A program made the position numbers and the translations under genes. A stretch of DNA of 64,000 nucleotides from Leptofilum sp041748655 (lineage in GTDB: Bacteria > Chloroflexota > Anaerolineae > Promineifilales > Promineifilaceae), in the NCBI GenBank assembly GCA_041748655.1, contig JBGTCV010000018.1, positions 29,887 through 93,886 of the forward strand, read 5' to 3'. Shown piece by piece: positions 53,166 through 61,523 of the stretch. How positions within the stretch are numbered: position 1 is the stretch's first letter; each line of letters starts with the position of its first letter. Below the pieces are notes generated by a model, which was given only the letters and a program-made list of their open reading frames with translations, ran no database searches and was not told the DNA's origin.

Positions 53166-53468
53166 ATGGAAATCGATTTACAACTGGACGCCTGCCTGAG
53201 CCGCACCACAGTGGATGCGGCGGCAGCGGGGCTGCATTTGCTGGATTTTATTACGGGTTTGAGCCAGGGTGTTACCTGGTCACTGCATCGCGGGCAGATT
53301 GATTTTGTGGCGGAACGGCCGTTTTGCACCTTGCGCCCCGCCAAAACCCACCTCACCTGCCAGATTCCTGGTACCAAGACGGCCGTTCGCCTCACCAGCC
53401 CTCACGATGTAGACATCACCCTGCAAACCCGCATCCGGCAAGCGTACCAACAAGCCCAACGTCATTAA
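53166..53468 (+). CDS. Hypothetical protein, 100 aa
   Basis: ATG 53166 follows AAGGA with 8-base spacing, which supports a real gene. The product (MEIDLQLDACLSRTTVDAAA start) is soluble, without membrane segment or known motif. Two ACGGCCGT motifs lie inside, read as ERPF and TAV. It is divergent from the M50-like gene. Confidence 0.6.
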   Translation: MEIDLQLDACLSRTTVDAAAAGLHLLDFITGLSQGVTWSLHRGQIDFVAERPFCTLRPAKTHLTCQIPGTKTAVRLTSPHDVDITLQTRIRQAYQQAQRH

Positions 53469-53608
53469 CGCGGCCTGAATTGTCGCCGCAAATTTTCAGG
53501 AAACGCTACGGATTTCGATTCATAGCGTGACAATTTATGTTACGCTATAACCAAATCATATCCATAACCATAGGCGGAAAGCAGATAGCTGCCGGGCAGG
53601 AGGTAATG

Positions 53609-55117
53609 ATGACACAAAATCAGCTGTTTTTAGCGGTTCGTTCCTTGGCAGAAGCCACGCAGCAATTTTCAGACGTTGATATGGCCCAGCCATTTCAGTG
53701 GCGTCAGCATGGCGAGGGGGTGCGCCTGGCATTCATTGGCAGCTACCATGAGCTGTGCGATCTGGCCGCCACGCTGGCCAATCGACGCAGCCAGCAAGGC
53801 CTGCCGCGAACCCTGGCGCAGCGGGTTTTGGGGCAGGTGCATCTGGGCTACCGCGAACTACAAGCCAGCCTGCTAGGCATCACCGACGCGCAGTTTGAGC
53901 AGGAACCGGCGGCAGGCGAATGGCCATTGCGCATTATTTTGGGTCATATCATCCAGGCGGAACGCTCCTTTTTCACGCTCATCCACAACGGATTGGCGCA
54001 GCAGCAAGCCGGGGCGGAACGGCCGTTTACCTTTCCAGAGGGCGAAGTTGAGCGCGTCACCGGCAGCCAGGATGCCTTTTACGACATCATAGACAACCAA
54101 CCTTTAGCCGCTATACAGCGCTATTACAACGATTTCCACCAGCGCGTCCTCGACGACCTGATGTTTGTGCCAGACGCCCAGCTGCTTGGTCCCTCGCCCA
54201 TTTGGTGGGAAGGTGAGGCGTATTCGCTGCAATACCGACTGCACCGCTTCGACGCCCATCTACGCCAACACCTCATCCAGATTGAAAAAACGCGCGGCCT
54301 GCTTGGCCAGCCCGTCACGGAAGCGCATCAACTGCTGCGGCTGGTTTTTCGCGCCTTAGCCGAACTGGAAAACGGACTGCTGGGCGCGCCGGAGATTGGC
54401 CTTGTCGAACAGCAGGTGTTGGCTGAAACGATTATCGAGCGAACGGCCGTTATCCAGCAAGTCGTGGCAGATTGTCGCCGGTTAGAAACGGCCGTCACCG
54501 AAAATGACGCCGCCACCATTCAGCAAATCACAACTGCCAAACCAGATTTAGCCAATGCACGGGGCCAAAACGGCCTGCCGCTGCTGATGAACGCCATTTA
54601 CCAACGGAAAACGGCCGTCATTGAAGCGCTGCAAGCTGCCGGGGCCAAACCAGACGTATTTTCCGCCGCTGCCCTGGGCGATCTGGTCCGGCTGCAAGCC
54701 CTGGCCGAACAATGGTCTGGCTACCTCAACCTCTTTGCCAAAGATGGTTTCACCCCGCTCCAGCTGGCCTGCTACTTCAACCAGGAAGCGGCGGCGCTCT
54801 GGCTCATCGAGCAAGGCACAGACGTGAACGCGGTGGCCAAAAACAAGCAGCAAATCGCCCCCATTCACGCCACCGCCACCCACGGCAACCTGGCTATTTT
54901 GCGTGCGCTGCTAGAAAAAGGGGCTGAGGTCAATGCTCAACAGGAAGGCGGGTATACGGCCGTTCACCAGGCCGCCCATCGCAACAACGTACCGATGGCC
55001 CAACTGCTGCTGCAATTTGGCGCTGATCCCCATCAGCCCGACGACAAGGGAGAGTCGGCGCTCCAGCTGGCGCAGGCGGAAGGCCATGTTGAGGTTACGG
55101 CCATTTTAAGCGGTTAA
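53609..55117 (+). CDS. DinB-like domain fused to ankyrin repeats
   Basis: ~502 aa. AGGAGG lies 5 bases before the second of two adjacent ATGs. The first ~250 residues form a DinB-like four-helix domain (LGYRELQASLLGITDAQFEQ, GEWPLRIILGHIIQAERSFF, YSLQYRLHRFDAHLRQHLIQ) with His residues that could bind metal. Residues ~310-500 are five ankyrin repeats (GLPLLMNAIYQRKTAVIEAL, DGFTPLQLACYFNQEAAALW, IAPIHATATHGNLAILRALL, YTAVHQAAHRNNVPMAQLLL). DinB proteins include thiol-dependent transferases; the combination with ankyrins is unusual. Confidence 0.85.
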   Translation: MTQNQLFLAVRSLAEATQQFSDVDMAQPFQWRQHGEGVRLAFIGSYHELCDLAATLANRRSQQGLPRTLAQRVLGQVHLGYRELQASLLGITDAQFEQEPAAGEWPLRIILGHIIQAERSFFTLIHNGLAQQQAGAERPFTFPEGEVERVTGSQDAFYDIIDNQPLAAIQRYYNDFHQRVLDDLMFVPDAQLLGPSPIWWEGEAYSLQYRLHRFDAHLRQHLIQIEKTRGLLGQPVTEAHQLLRLVFRALAELENGLLGAPEIGLVEQQVLAETIIERTAVIQQVVADCRRLETAVTENDAATIQQITTAKPDLANARGQNGLPLLMNAIYQRKTAVIEALQAAGAKPDVFSAAALGDLVRLQALAEQWSGYLNLFAKDGFTPLQLACYFNQEAAALWLIEQGTDVNAVAKNKQQIAPIHATATHGNLAILRALLEKGAEVNAQQEGGYTAVHQAAHRNNVPMAQLLLQFGADPHQPDDKGESALQLAQAEGHVEVTAILSG

Positions 55118-55143
55118 CCTAAATCACCGGGAAATCAACAAAA

Positions 55144-55178
55144 AAAAGCCGACGCATCACAAATGGATGCGTCGGCTT
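55144..55178. terminator. Bidirectional intrinsic terminator
   Basis: AAAGCCGACGCATC (55144-55157) pairs with GATGCGTCGGCTTT (55165-55178), loop of 7, with an A-run before it and TTT after. Lies between convergent DinB-ankyrin and Usp-like genes. Confidence 0.9.
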
Positions 55179-55208
55179 TCCCCTGGAGATGATCCATTAA
55201 CGGCCGTT

Positions 55209-55673
55209 TCAAACCAACGGCTGCCAACTGGTAGAAAAAACCGCAAATTTCTCTTTTTCTTTCGGCTCAAAATCAGAAAGCTGGCTGGCTAAAATAACGA
55301 CATCCACCTCATAAAGATCGGCATAGCGGGAAATTGTTTCGTCATTGTAGCCAACGGCCGTATCAATTGTAAGCAACACCTCGCCAAACCGCTGGGCATT
55401 AGCCTGAAACCCCCGCAAGGCAGAAAACAACATCTCCCGATCAAACTCGCTGTCTTCGCGAATGACCAACAAAATCAAATCCTTTTTGATTTTGGCCGCA
55501 AAATCCAGCACCGACGTGACCACCATGTCTGAAAGATGCTCATATTGAACGGGCAGCAGCATACGCTGCACCAACGGCGGATAGCTTCTGGGTCGCTGCC
55601 AGCAAGCTGTGCTCACCGGTAAATAATGCCAGACAGATTCTGTTGCTATACTTGAGGAAAACGATCTAATCAT
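55209..55673 (-). CDS. Universal-stress-protein-like (Usp) domain protein
   Basis: 154 aa. LLPVQYEHLSDMVVTSVLDF with AAKIKKDLILLVI resembles the Usp fold's first strand and helix, and ISRYADLYEVDVVILASQL the later nucleotide-site region, though the usual G-2x-G-9x-G(S/T) ATP motif is not seen. The first ~35 residues are extra. GGAGG lies 7 bases before the ATG. Assignment rests on fold-like pattern only. Confidence 0.5.
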   Translation of the reverse strand: MIRSFSSSIATESVWHYLPVSTACWQRPRSYPPLVQRMLLPVQYEHLSDMVVTSVLDFAAKIKKDLILLVIREDSEFDREMLFSALRGFQANAQRFGEVLLTIDTAVGYNDETISRYADLYEVDVVILASQLSDFEPKEKEKFAVFSTSWQPLV

Positions 55674-55917
55674 AAAGGCACCTCCCGAATTAAAAATACG
55701 GTCTGTTTCACACTGTGCTATACTGAACGAGTGTACAAGCCTTTGTCTCTTCCAATACTCCGCCCGGGCGGGCAGTGTGAAAGTTAACCTTACAGATTAC
55801 CTTACAACATCATTAAGTCTAAACGATTCAAATCTCTAGCACAAGGGTCATAGGTATTGTGTACCAACGTGAGTTTCTTGTTTTTAATTCACTCTTAAGC
55901 AAAAAGAGGAGGCAGCG

Positions 55918-56784
55918 ATGGAAGTAAAAAATTCAGTTATAGAAACGGCCGTAACCACCCCCAACTCCCCAAACATTTTGCGCAAAGACGGTAAGCTCAA
56001 AAGCCAATTTTACAACGACGAGCTGGCCCGCCTGCAAGAAGAGCTCATCAAACTGCAATATTGGGTGCAAGAAAAAGGGCTGCGCGTCGTCATTCTCTTC
56101 GAGGGGCGAGACGCCGCTGGCAAGGGGGGCGTCATTAAGCGCATCACCGAACAGATGAACCCCCGCATTGCCCGCATTGTGGCCCTGGGCACCCCCAGCG
56201 ACCGCGAGAAAACCCAATGGTGGTTCCAACGCTACGTCGCTCAACTGCCCGCCGCAGGCGAAATCGTCCTGTTCGACCGCAGCTGGTACAACCGCGCCCT
56301 GGTCGAGCGGGTCATGGGCTTTTGCACCGACCTGCAATACCAGGAATTTTTGCGCTCCTGCCCCCAATTCGAGCGCATGCTGGTGCGCTCTGGCATCATC
56401 GTGCTCAAATATTGGTTCTCCGTCAGCGATGAAGAACAAGAGCGCCGCTTCCAATCCCGCCTGACAAGCCCGGTCAAGCGGTGGAAGCTCAGCCCGATGG
56501 ATGTTGAATCGCGCAACCGCTGGGTGGAATATTCCCGCGCCAAAGATGCCATGTTTGACCACACCGACATCAAGCAATGTCCCTGGTTTGTTGTCCCCTC
56601 CGACGACAAAAAGCGAGCCAGACTCAACTGCATCAGCCACATCCTCAGCTCAATTCAGTACGATGATATTACGCCCGATCCATTTGAACTCGCCCCGCGC
56701 GAAAGAGAGTCTGGCTACATTCGCCCCCCCATGCACGAGCAAACCTTTGTGCCCGATTTATATCCCAACGGAGTAGAAGAGTAA
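55918..56784 (+). CDS. ppk2: Polyphosphate kinase 2
   Basis: 288 aa, class I size. Uses polyphosphate to phosphorylate nucleoside diphosphates (or the reverse). Walker A VILFEGRDAAGKGGVIKRIT (~60), Walker B-like VLFDRSWYNRALVERVMGFC (~118), lid residues in ERRFQSRLTSPVKRWKLSPM and WFVVPSDDKKRARLNCISHI. AGGAGG lies 6 bases before the ATG. A small membrane protein gene follows after 6 bp, likely co-transcribed. Confidence 0.97.
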   Translation: MEVKNSVIETAVTTPNSPNILRKDGKLKSQFYNDELARLQEELIKLQYWVQEKGLRVVILFEGRDAAGKGGVIKRITEQMNPRIARIVALGTPSDREKTQWWFQRYVAQLPAAGEIVLFDRSWYNRALVERVMGFCTDLQYQEFLRSCPQFERMLVRSGIIVLKYWFSVSDEEQERRFQSRLTSPVKRWKLSPMDVESRNRWVEYSRAKDAMFDHTDIKQCPWFVVPSDDKKRARLNCISHILSSIQYDDITPDPFELAPRERESGYIRPPMHEQTFVPDLYPNGVEE

Positions 56785-56790
56785 CCAACT

Positions 56791-57081
56791 ATGACGCTCA
56801 TCATTCTCAGCCTCATGTTTCTCACGCCGGTTATTACCATGATGACCGTGCTGCTGAAAGCTGCCGAACGCAAGCAGGCGGGCGGGCAGCTCACCAGCGG
56901 CCTTATGATTTTGCTTTCGATTGGGATACACATTTTGGGAATCCGGGGGATCATGGCCCAATACCTGAATTTACCCGGCAGCAGCCTGCTCATTATCGGA
57001 GTAATCACCACCGTAGTGACACTGCTGCTGGGTGCAGCCCTATCCCTGCTGATTCAGGAGATACGCCAACCCAAACGGTAA
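56791..57081 (+). CDS. Small membrane protein, unknown function
   Basis: 96 aa with three hydrophobic segments (LIILSLMFLTPVITMMTVLL, LMILLSIGIHILGIRGIM, LLIIGVITTVVTLLLGAALS) and a short basic tail. It lies 6 bp after ppk2 and 12 bp before the propeller gene. Not recognised. Confidence 0.6.
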   Translation: MTLIILSLMFLTPVITMMTVLLKAAERKQAGGQLTSGLMILLSIGIHILGIRGIMAQYLNLPGSSLLIIGVITTVVTLLLGAALSLLIQEIRQPKR

Positions 57082-57093
57082 CATCCCCGCCTG

Positions 57094-60000
57094 ATGACCA
57101 GTTCACCCCAACCCTCGCGTCGTCGCTGGCTGCTGCTCGGCGGCATTTTGCTGCTCTTCCTCTGCCTGGGCGGCACCGCTGCCCTCATTACCCGCTACCC
57201 GATTTTGGGCAGCACGGCCGTTTCCAACCCACCCATCATCTGGACCAACCTCCCCACCCCCAGCATCGTCCAACCGGGCTGGACCAGCTTTAGCCATGCC
57301 CAAAAAATCAACGATCTCGCCCGGCGCGACGGTCTGATTTGGGCCGCCAGCGACGGCGGGCTGCTGGTCTGGCAAGAAGGCAGCCAGCGGGTGGTCAAAT
57401 TCAACAGCGAGCATGGTCTGGCCGAAAACGTCACCACCAGCGTTGCTATCAGCATAGACGGGGCGATTTGGGTTGGCACCGCTTCAGCAGGTGTCAGCCG
57501 GTACGACGGCACGGAATGGCAAACATTCACCGTCGCCGATGGCCTGCCCGCCGACGACGTGCACGATCTGGCAGTCGGGGCCGACGGCACCGTCTGGGTG
57601 GCCACCGGCGGCGGCATTGGCCGGTACGACGGCCGTCGCTGGTTCAGCTACAGCCGGGGCAGCACCCTACTCCAGCTGCCCAGCAACGACGTCACCAGTC
57701 TGGCCACCGCCAGCGACGGCGTCACCATTTTTGCGGGAACCAGTGCCGGCGTGGTGCAGTTCAACGGCCGTTCCTGGGACAGCCTCAGCCAAATTGGCAG
57801 CCAGGCGGTCAACACGGTTCAGGATGTGGCCGTGACGCCAGACGGCCGTCTCTGGGCTGCAACCCAGGGCGGCTTAACCATGTACGATGGCAGCGGCTGG
57901 CAGCTGTTCAGCCTGCCCGATGGCCTACCCAGCAGCGACATCCGCCGCGTGGCGGCCAACGCCGATGGCTCTGTCTGGCTGGGATATGGCGCACAAGGGA
58001 TCGGGCTGACCCGGTTTGAACTCAGCAGCAGCGTGCCGGTGATAACGGCCGTTTCCACTACCACCGATGGCCTACCCAACGACCAGATTTTCGCCATCCT
58101 GCCCAGCGGCAGCGACCTTTGGCTGGGCAGCGGCAGCGGCCTGCTCTGGCGCAGCGGCGGTGGCTGGCAAACCTTAAGCCCGCCTAACGACCTCCCCTCG
58201 CCCCAAATTGCCAATCTGGTGTTTGCCGATGGGCAGCCGTGGCTGGGCAGCGCCGCCGGGGTGAGCCGCTTCAACGGCAGCCGCTGGGAGTTGGCGATGG
58301 CGGATTTGCCAGAAACGGCCGTTTCCAGCCTGAACATAGACAGACACGGCCAGCTCTGGGCCACCTTCAACAGCGTGGGCCAGGGGGCAGCCACCTATGA
58401 TGCTGCCAGCGACCGTTGGCAAACGGTGAGCTGCCCGGTCTCTGGCCCCGCTTCCCCCTACGTGCGCCACATCGTGCAAACGGAAGATGGCCTGCTCTGG
58501 TTTGCCACCGAAGCGGGGCTGGCGACGTTCGACGGCCGTTCCCAACGCTGGAACCTGCTCACCACAGCCGATGGCCTGCCAGGCAATGTGGTGCAGGCGC
58601 TGGACCATCATCCAGACGGCACTGTTTGGGTAGGGACAAATGCCGGGTTGGCGCTGTGGCAAGACGGCCGTTTCACCTCCCTCACCCAGGACGACACCCG
58701 CGAAATGGCCATCGGCCCAGACGGCACGGTGTGGACCATCACCGCCGACACCGTCTACCGCTGGCGCGACGGCCAGCGACAATCCCTGCTCGCCCCGCCC
58801 GTCAGCCAGGTGTTCGATGTGTTGGCCACGGAGGCGGGCTTCTGGCTGGCGGCGGCTGAAGGAGGGGCTTTTTTCAACGGAACGCAGGGGGGAAACGGCC
58901 GTTGGATACGGTTTGGCCAGAGCGACGGCCTGCCGGGCAACCGGGTCACGGCGCTGGGCGTGGCCGATGACGGCACGGTCTGGGCCAGCAGCGAACTACA
59001 TGCCGATGAGAAAGTGCTTAGCAGCGGCCTGTACGGCAGCTACACTATTCATCACAACTACCTGAGCTATTTTGACGGCCGGAACTGGCAGCCAGCTATC
59101 CGTCCGGCGGCCAACGGCCTGCTGCATCCCGTCATCACCAGCATCACGACCACGCCAGATGGGGCGGTGTGGCTGGCCAGTTTGGGCGGCATCAGCCGGT
59201 TCGATGGCCAACGCTGGGGCCATTTCAGCAGGCTCGACGGCCTCCCGGCGCATGAGGTATACCAGCTGCTGGCCATCGGCGATGCGGTCTGGGCCGTAAC
59301 CAAAGGCGGGCTGGCCCAGTTCAACCCAGGCAGGCAGGGCTGGAAATCATTTGCAGAAGTGGGGGAGTGGCCCAACTTTGAAGCCGTCCGCCTGGCCGCC
59401 GACGCCAGCGGCACCCTTTGGGCGGGCAGCGGCACAGAGCTGCGCCGCTACGATGGCCAGCGCTGGCAAATCGTGCCAATTGCGCTGCCCGACCCTGCGG
59501 TGGTTGTACGGGATTTTGTGGTGACGGCAGACGGCCGTCTCTGGCTCGCGGCCCATCTGACCAGCCCAACCCAAAACCAGCAGTTTTTGGCCGAGTTCGA
59601 CGGCGAAACCTGGCTGTGGCACGAGGTGGCGCGGCCCGGCGGCAGACAGTTTGCCCCATTTTCGCGCCTGTGGCTGGGGCCAGACGGCCGTTTGTGGGCC
59701 AGCGACGATGCCAACCTGTGGCGCTTCAATCTCCCTGGTGGCAATGTTACCCAACCCAGCCCCTACCCGGAGCTGATTCGCGCCGTGACCGATCTCACTT
59801 TTTTGCCCAACGGCAAGCCCGTGGCCACCACCCGCTTTGCCGCCGCGCCGCTGCTGCTGGAGCCAGACGGAGCCGTCCCGCTGGAGCAGCCGTTGGCGGC
59901 CACCGGCGCTTTTGCCATTCACGCGGACCGGAACGGCCGTCTCTGGCTTGGCAGCAACCAGGGGGCGGCGCGGCAGCTGGCAGACGGCAGCTGGCAAGCA

Positions 60001-60834
60001 TTGTCCCTCACTCAGGGGGAGTTGGCGGTCACCGTCACCGAGCTGCGGGTGGCGCAAGACGGCCGTTTGCTGCTGGGAACCGCAAACGGCGGAACGCTGC
60101 GCTGGGACGTGGGGCAGGTTTCGGTTCTGGCCAACGCTACGGACAGCGGCGACGGATCGCCCATCAGCGCCCTGTTTACGGCCGACGACGGCACGCTGTG
60201 GCGGGGCAGCTTTGGCGGCAGCGTGGCCCGGCTGAACGGGGGGCAGTGGCGATTGTTCCCGGCCAGCCCGCCGATTTATGGGGAGCGGGTGCGGGAAGCG
60301 GCCGTTTCGGATCCCAGCACGCTCTGGCTGGTGACCAGCGGCGGGCTGGTTTCGATCACGACGGTGGGGGAGCGCACCGTGTGCCAGCGCGTCACGGTCG
60401 ATTTTGCCGACGCAGCCGGACTGACGGCCGATTTATCGGGTCTGCTCTGGCTGGTGTCTGAGCGGCTGGCATACCGGGGGAACGCGGCCGGGTTTGAACG
60501 GATGGGGACGCTAGTTTTGCCGATTACGGCCGTTGCCCCCGACGGCGCAGTCTGGTATGTGACGCAGTCCGATTTGGTACGGGTTCAGGGAGATCAGCGG
60601 CTGCCGGTAGCCCACAATTTGGACGCGGAGACGCTCACGTCGCTGGCGATTGGGCCAGACGGCACGGTCTGGCTGGGCAGCACAGCGGGGGTGGCCGTGT
60701 TCAGCGGCGGGCAGTGGCGCAGCCTGACGGCGGCGGATGGGCTGGCCAGCAACCACATAAGCCAGATCGCCATCGGGGGTGATGGCTCGGTTTGGCTGGT
60801 GACGGCGGGTGGGGTGAGTTGGAAACGGCCGTAG
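57094..60834 (+). CDS. Giant membrane-anchored beta-propeller protein (Reg_prop-like repeats)
   Basis: 1246 aa. One N-terminal membrane helix (WLLLGGILLLFLCLGGTAAL), then repeated blades with the two-component-regulator-propeller pattern: DGLIWAASDGGLLVW, DGAIWVGTASAGVSRYDG, DGTVWVATGGGIGRYDG, DGRLWAATQGGLTMYDG and so on, probably three or more propellers in an extracellular chain. Unlike hybrid two-component sensors it has no kinase or Y_Y_Y domain, so it is likely a binding or sensing ectodomain. Thirteen ACGGCCGT motifs lie within it, mostly as DGR codons. It ends just before a 9-bp tandem array. Confidence 0.85.
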   Translation: MTSSPQPSRRRWLLLGGILLLFLCLGGTAALITRYPILGSTAVSNPPIIWTNLPTPSIVQPGWTSFSHAQKINDLARRDGLIWAASDGGLLVWQEGSQRVVKFNSEHGLAENVTTSVAISIDGAIWVGTASAGVSRYDGTEWQTFTVADGLPADDVHDLAVGADGTVWVATGGGIGRYDGRRWFSYSRGSTLLQLPSNDVTSLATASDGVTIFAGTSAGVVQFNGRSWDSLSQIGSQAVNTVQDVAVTPDGRLWAATQGGLTMYDGSGWQLFSLPDGLPSSDIRRVAANADGSVWLGYGAQGIGLTRFELSSSVPVITAVSTTTDGLPNDQIFAILPSGSDLWLGSGSGLLWRSGGGWQTLSPPNDLPSPQIANLVFADGQPWLGSAAGVSRFNGSRWELAMADLPETAVSSLNIDRHGQLWATFNSVGQGAATYDAASDRWQTVSCPVSGPASPYVRHIVQTEDGLLWFATEAGLATFDGRSQRWNLLTTADGLPGNVVQALDHHPDGTVWVGTNAGLALWQDGRFTSLTQDDTREMAIGPDGTVWTITADTVYRWRDGQRQSLLAPPVSQVFDVLATEAGFWLAAAEGGAFFNGTQGGNGRWIRFGQSDGLPGNRVTALGVADDGTVWASSELHADEKVLSSGLYGSYTIHHNYLSYFDGRNWQPAIRPAANGLLHPVITSITTTPDGAVWLASLGGISRFDGQRWGHFSRLDGLPAHEVYQLLAIGDAVWAVTKGGLAQFNPGRQGWKSFAEVGEWPNFEAVRLAADASGTLWAGSGTELRRYDGQRWQIVPIALPDPAVVVRDFVVTADGRLWLAAHLTSPTQNQQFLAEFDGETWLWHEVARPGGRQFAPFSRLWLGPDGRLWASDDANLWRFNLPGGNVTQPSPYPELIRAVTDLTFLPNGKPVATTRFAAAPLLLEPDGAVPLEQPLAATGAFAIHADRNGRLWLGSNQGAARQLADGSWQALSLTQGELAVTVTELRVAQDGRLLLGTANGGTLRWDVGQVSVLANATDSGDGSPISALFTADDGTLWRGSFGGSVARLNGGQWRLFPASPPIYGERVREAAVSDPSTLWLVTSGGLVSITTVGERTVCQRVTVDFADAAGLTADLSGLLWLVSERLAYRGNAAGFERMGTLVLPITAVAPDGAVWYVTQSDLVRVQGDQRLPVAHNLDAETLTSLAIGPDGTVWLGSTAGVAVFSGGQWRSLTAADGLASNHISQIAIGGDGSVWLVTAGGVSWKRP

Positions 60835-60840
60835 GGGAGG

Positions 60841-60950
60841 GTAATTGGGTAATTGGGTAATTGGGTAATTGGGTAATTGGGTAATTGGGTAATTGGGTAA
60901 TTGGGTAATTGGGTAATTGGGTAATTGGGTAATTGGGTAATTGGGTAATT
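60841..60950. repeat. Tandem 9-bp array, about 12 copies of GTAATTGGG
   Basis: Perfect 9-bp units from 60841 to about 60950. The same unit occurs singly or doubly near 5254 and 5573. It follows the propeller gene stop by 6 bp. No spacer structure, so not a CRISPR. Confidence 0.98.
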
Positions 60951-61068
60951 TTGAAGAGTTTACAAAACCGTATGGCCCATTTCAAGTTACTGCGTTTGGC
61001 TTCTTTGTCTTTGATTGAGCCACTTTTCAACAAAGAAAACTGGGGCTCTTTGGGATTTCGTGGGGTTT

Positions 61069-61155
61069 GGCGTGAAACGTGAAACGTGATGCCTCTCTGG
61101 TCACGTTTCACGTTTCACGCATCACGGCTTGTCAACCCCCTGAGTTCCTAAAGAG
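61069..61155. repeat. GTGAAACG-type dispersed repeat, copy 5
   Basis: Near-identical to 9787-9866 in opposite orientation, with GCGTGAAACGTGAAACGTGA, CCTCTCTGGTCACG and CCCCCTGAGTTCCTAAAGAG. It lies between the convergent propeller and dodecin genes. Confidence 0.88.
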
Positions 61156-61166
61156 CCAAAACTGGA

Positions 61167-61376
61167 TCAGCCTTCAAACTTGAATGAGACTTTTACTTTG
61201 GCCCGGTAAGTAACAACTTTACCGTTCTCCAGCTGCATATCGAGCTGGACAATCTCTGCAATGCGTAAATCTCTTAACGTTTGGGCGGCCCTTTCCACAG
61301 CGGCGGTGGCAGCTTTTTCCCATGATTCTGTGCTGGTACCCACAAGTTCCACAATTTTATACACACTTTCTGTCAT
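61167..61376 (-). CDS. Dodecin
   Basis: 69 aa, the normal length. Forms a hollow dodecamer that stores or buffers flavin. SVYKIVELVGTSTESWEKAA matches the family N-terminus (Trp stacks on the flavin), followed by VERAAQTLRDLRIAEIVQLD and VTYRAKVKVSFKFE. GGAGG precedes the ATG. Single gene. Confidence 0.97.
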   Translation of the reverse strand: MTESVYKIVELVGTSTESWEKAATAAVERAAQTLRDLRIAEIVQLDMQLENGKVVTYRAKVKVSFKFEG

Positions 61377-61523
61377 GATCTTCCTCCAAATACGGGATGA
61401 GAAAAGCGATACGGCCGTTCTTCATCTCCACAAATATTTCCAGCTCAGGGAAGGCTGGATTTCTACTTGAGTCGTACCATACAATAAAGTTGATGCTCTC
61501 TGCAACTGGAAAAATCTTGTGTG

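Noticed and set aside
60841..60950. Possible CRISPR array
   Set aside because: Units are 9 bp, contiguous and without spacers.
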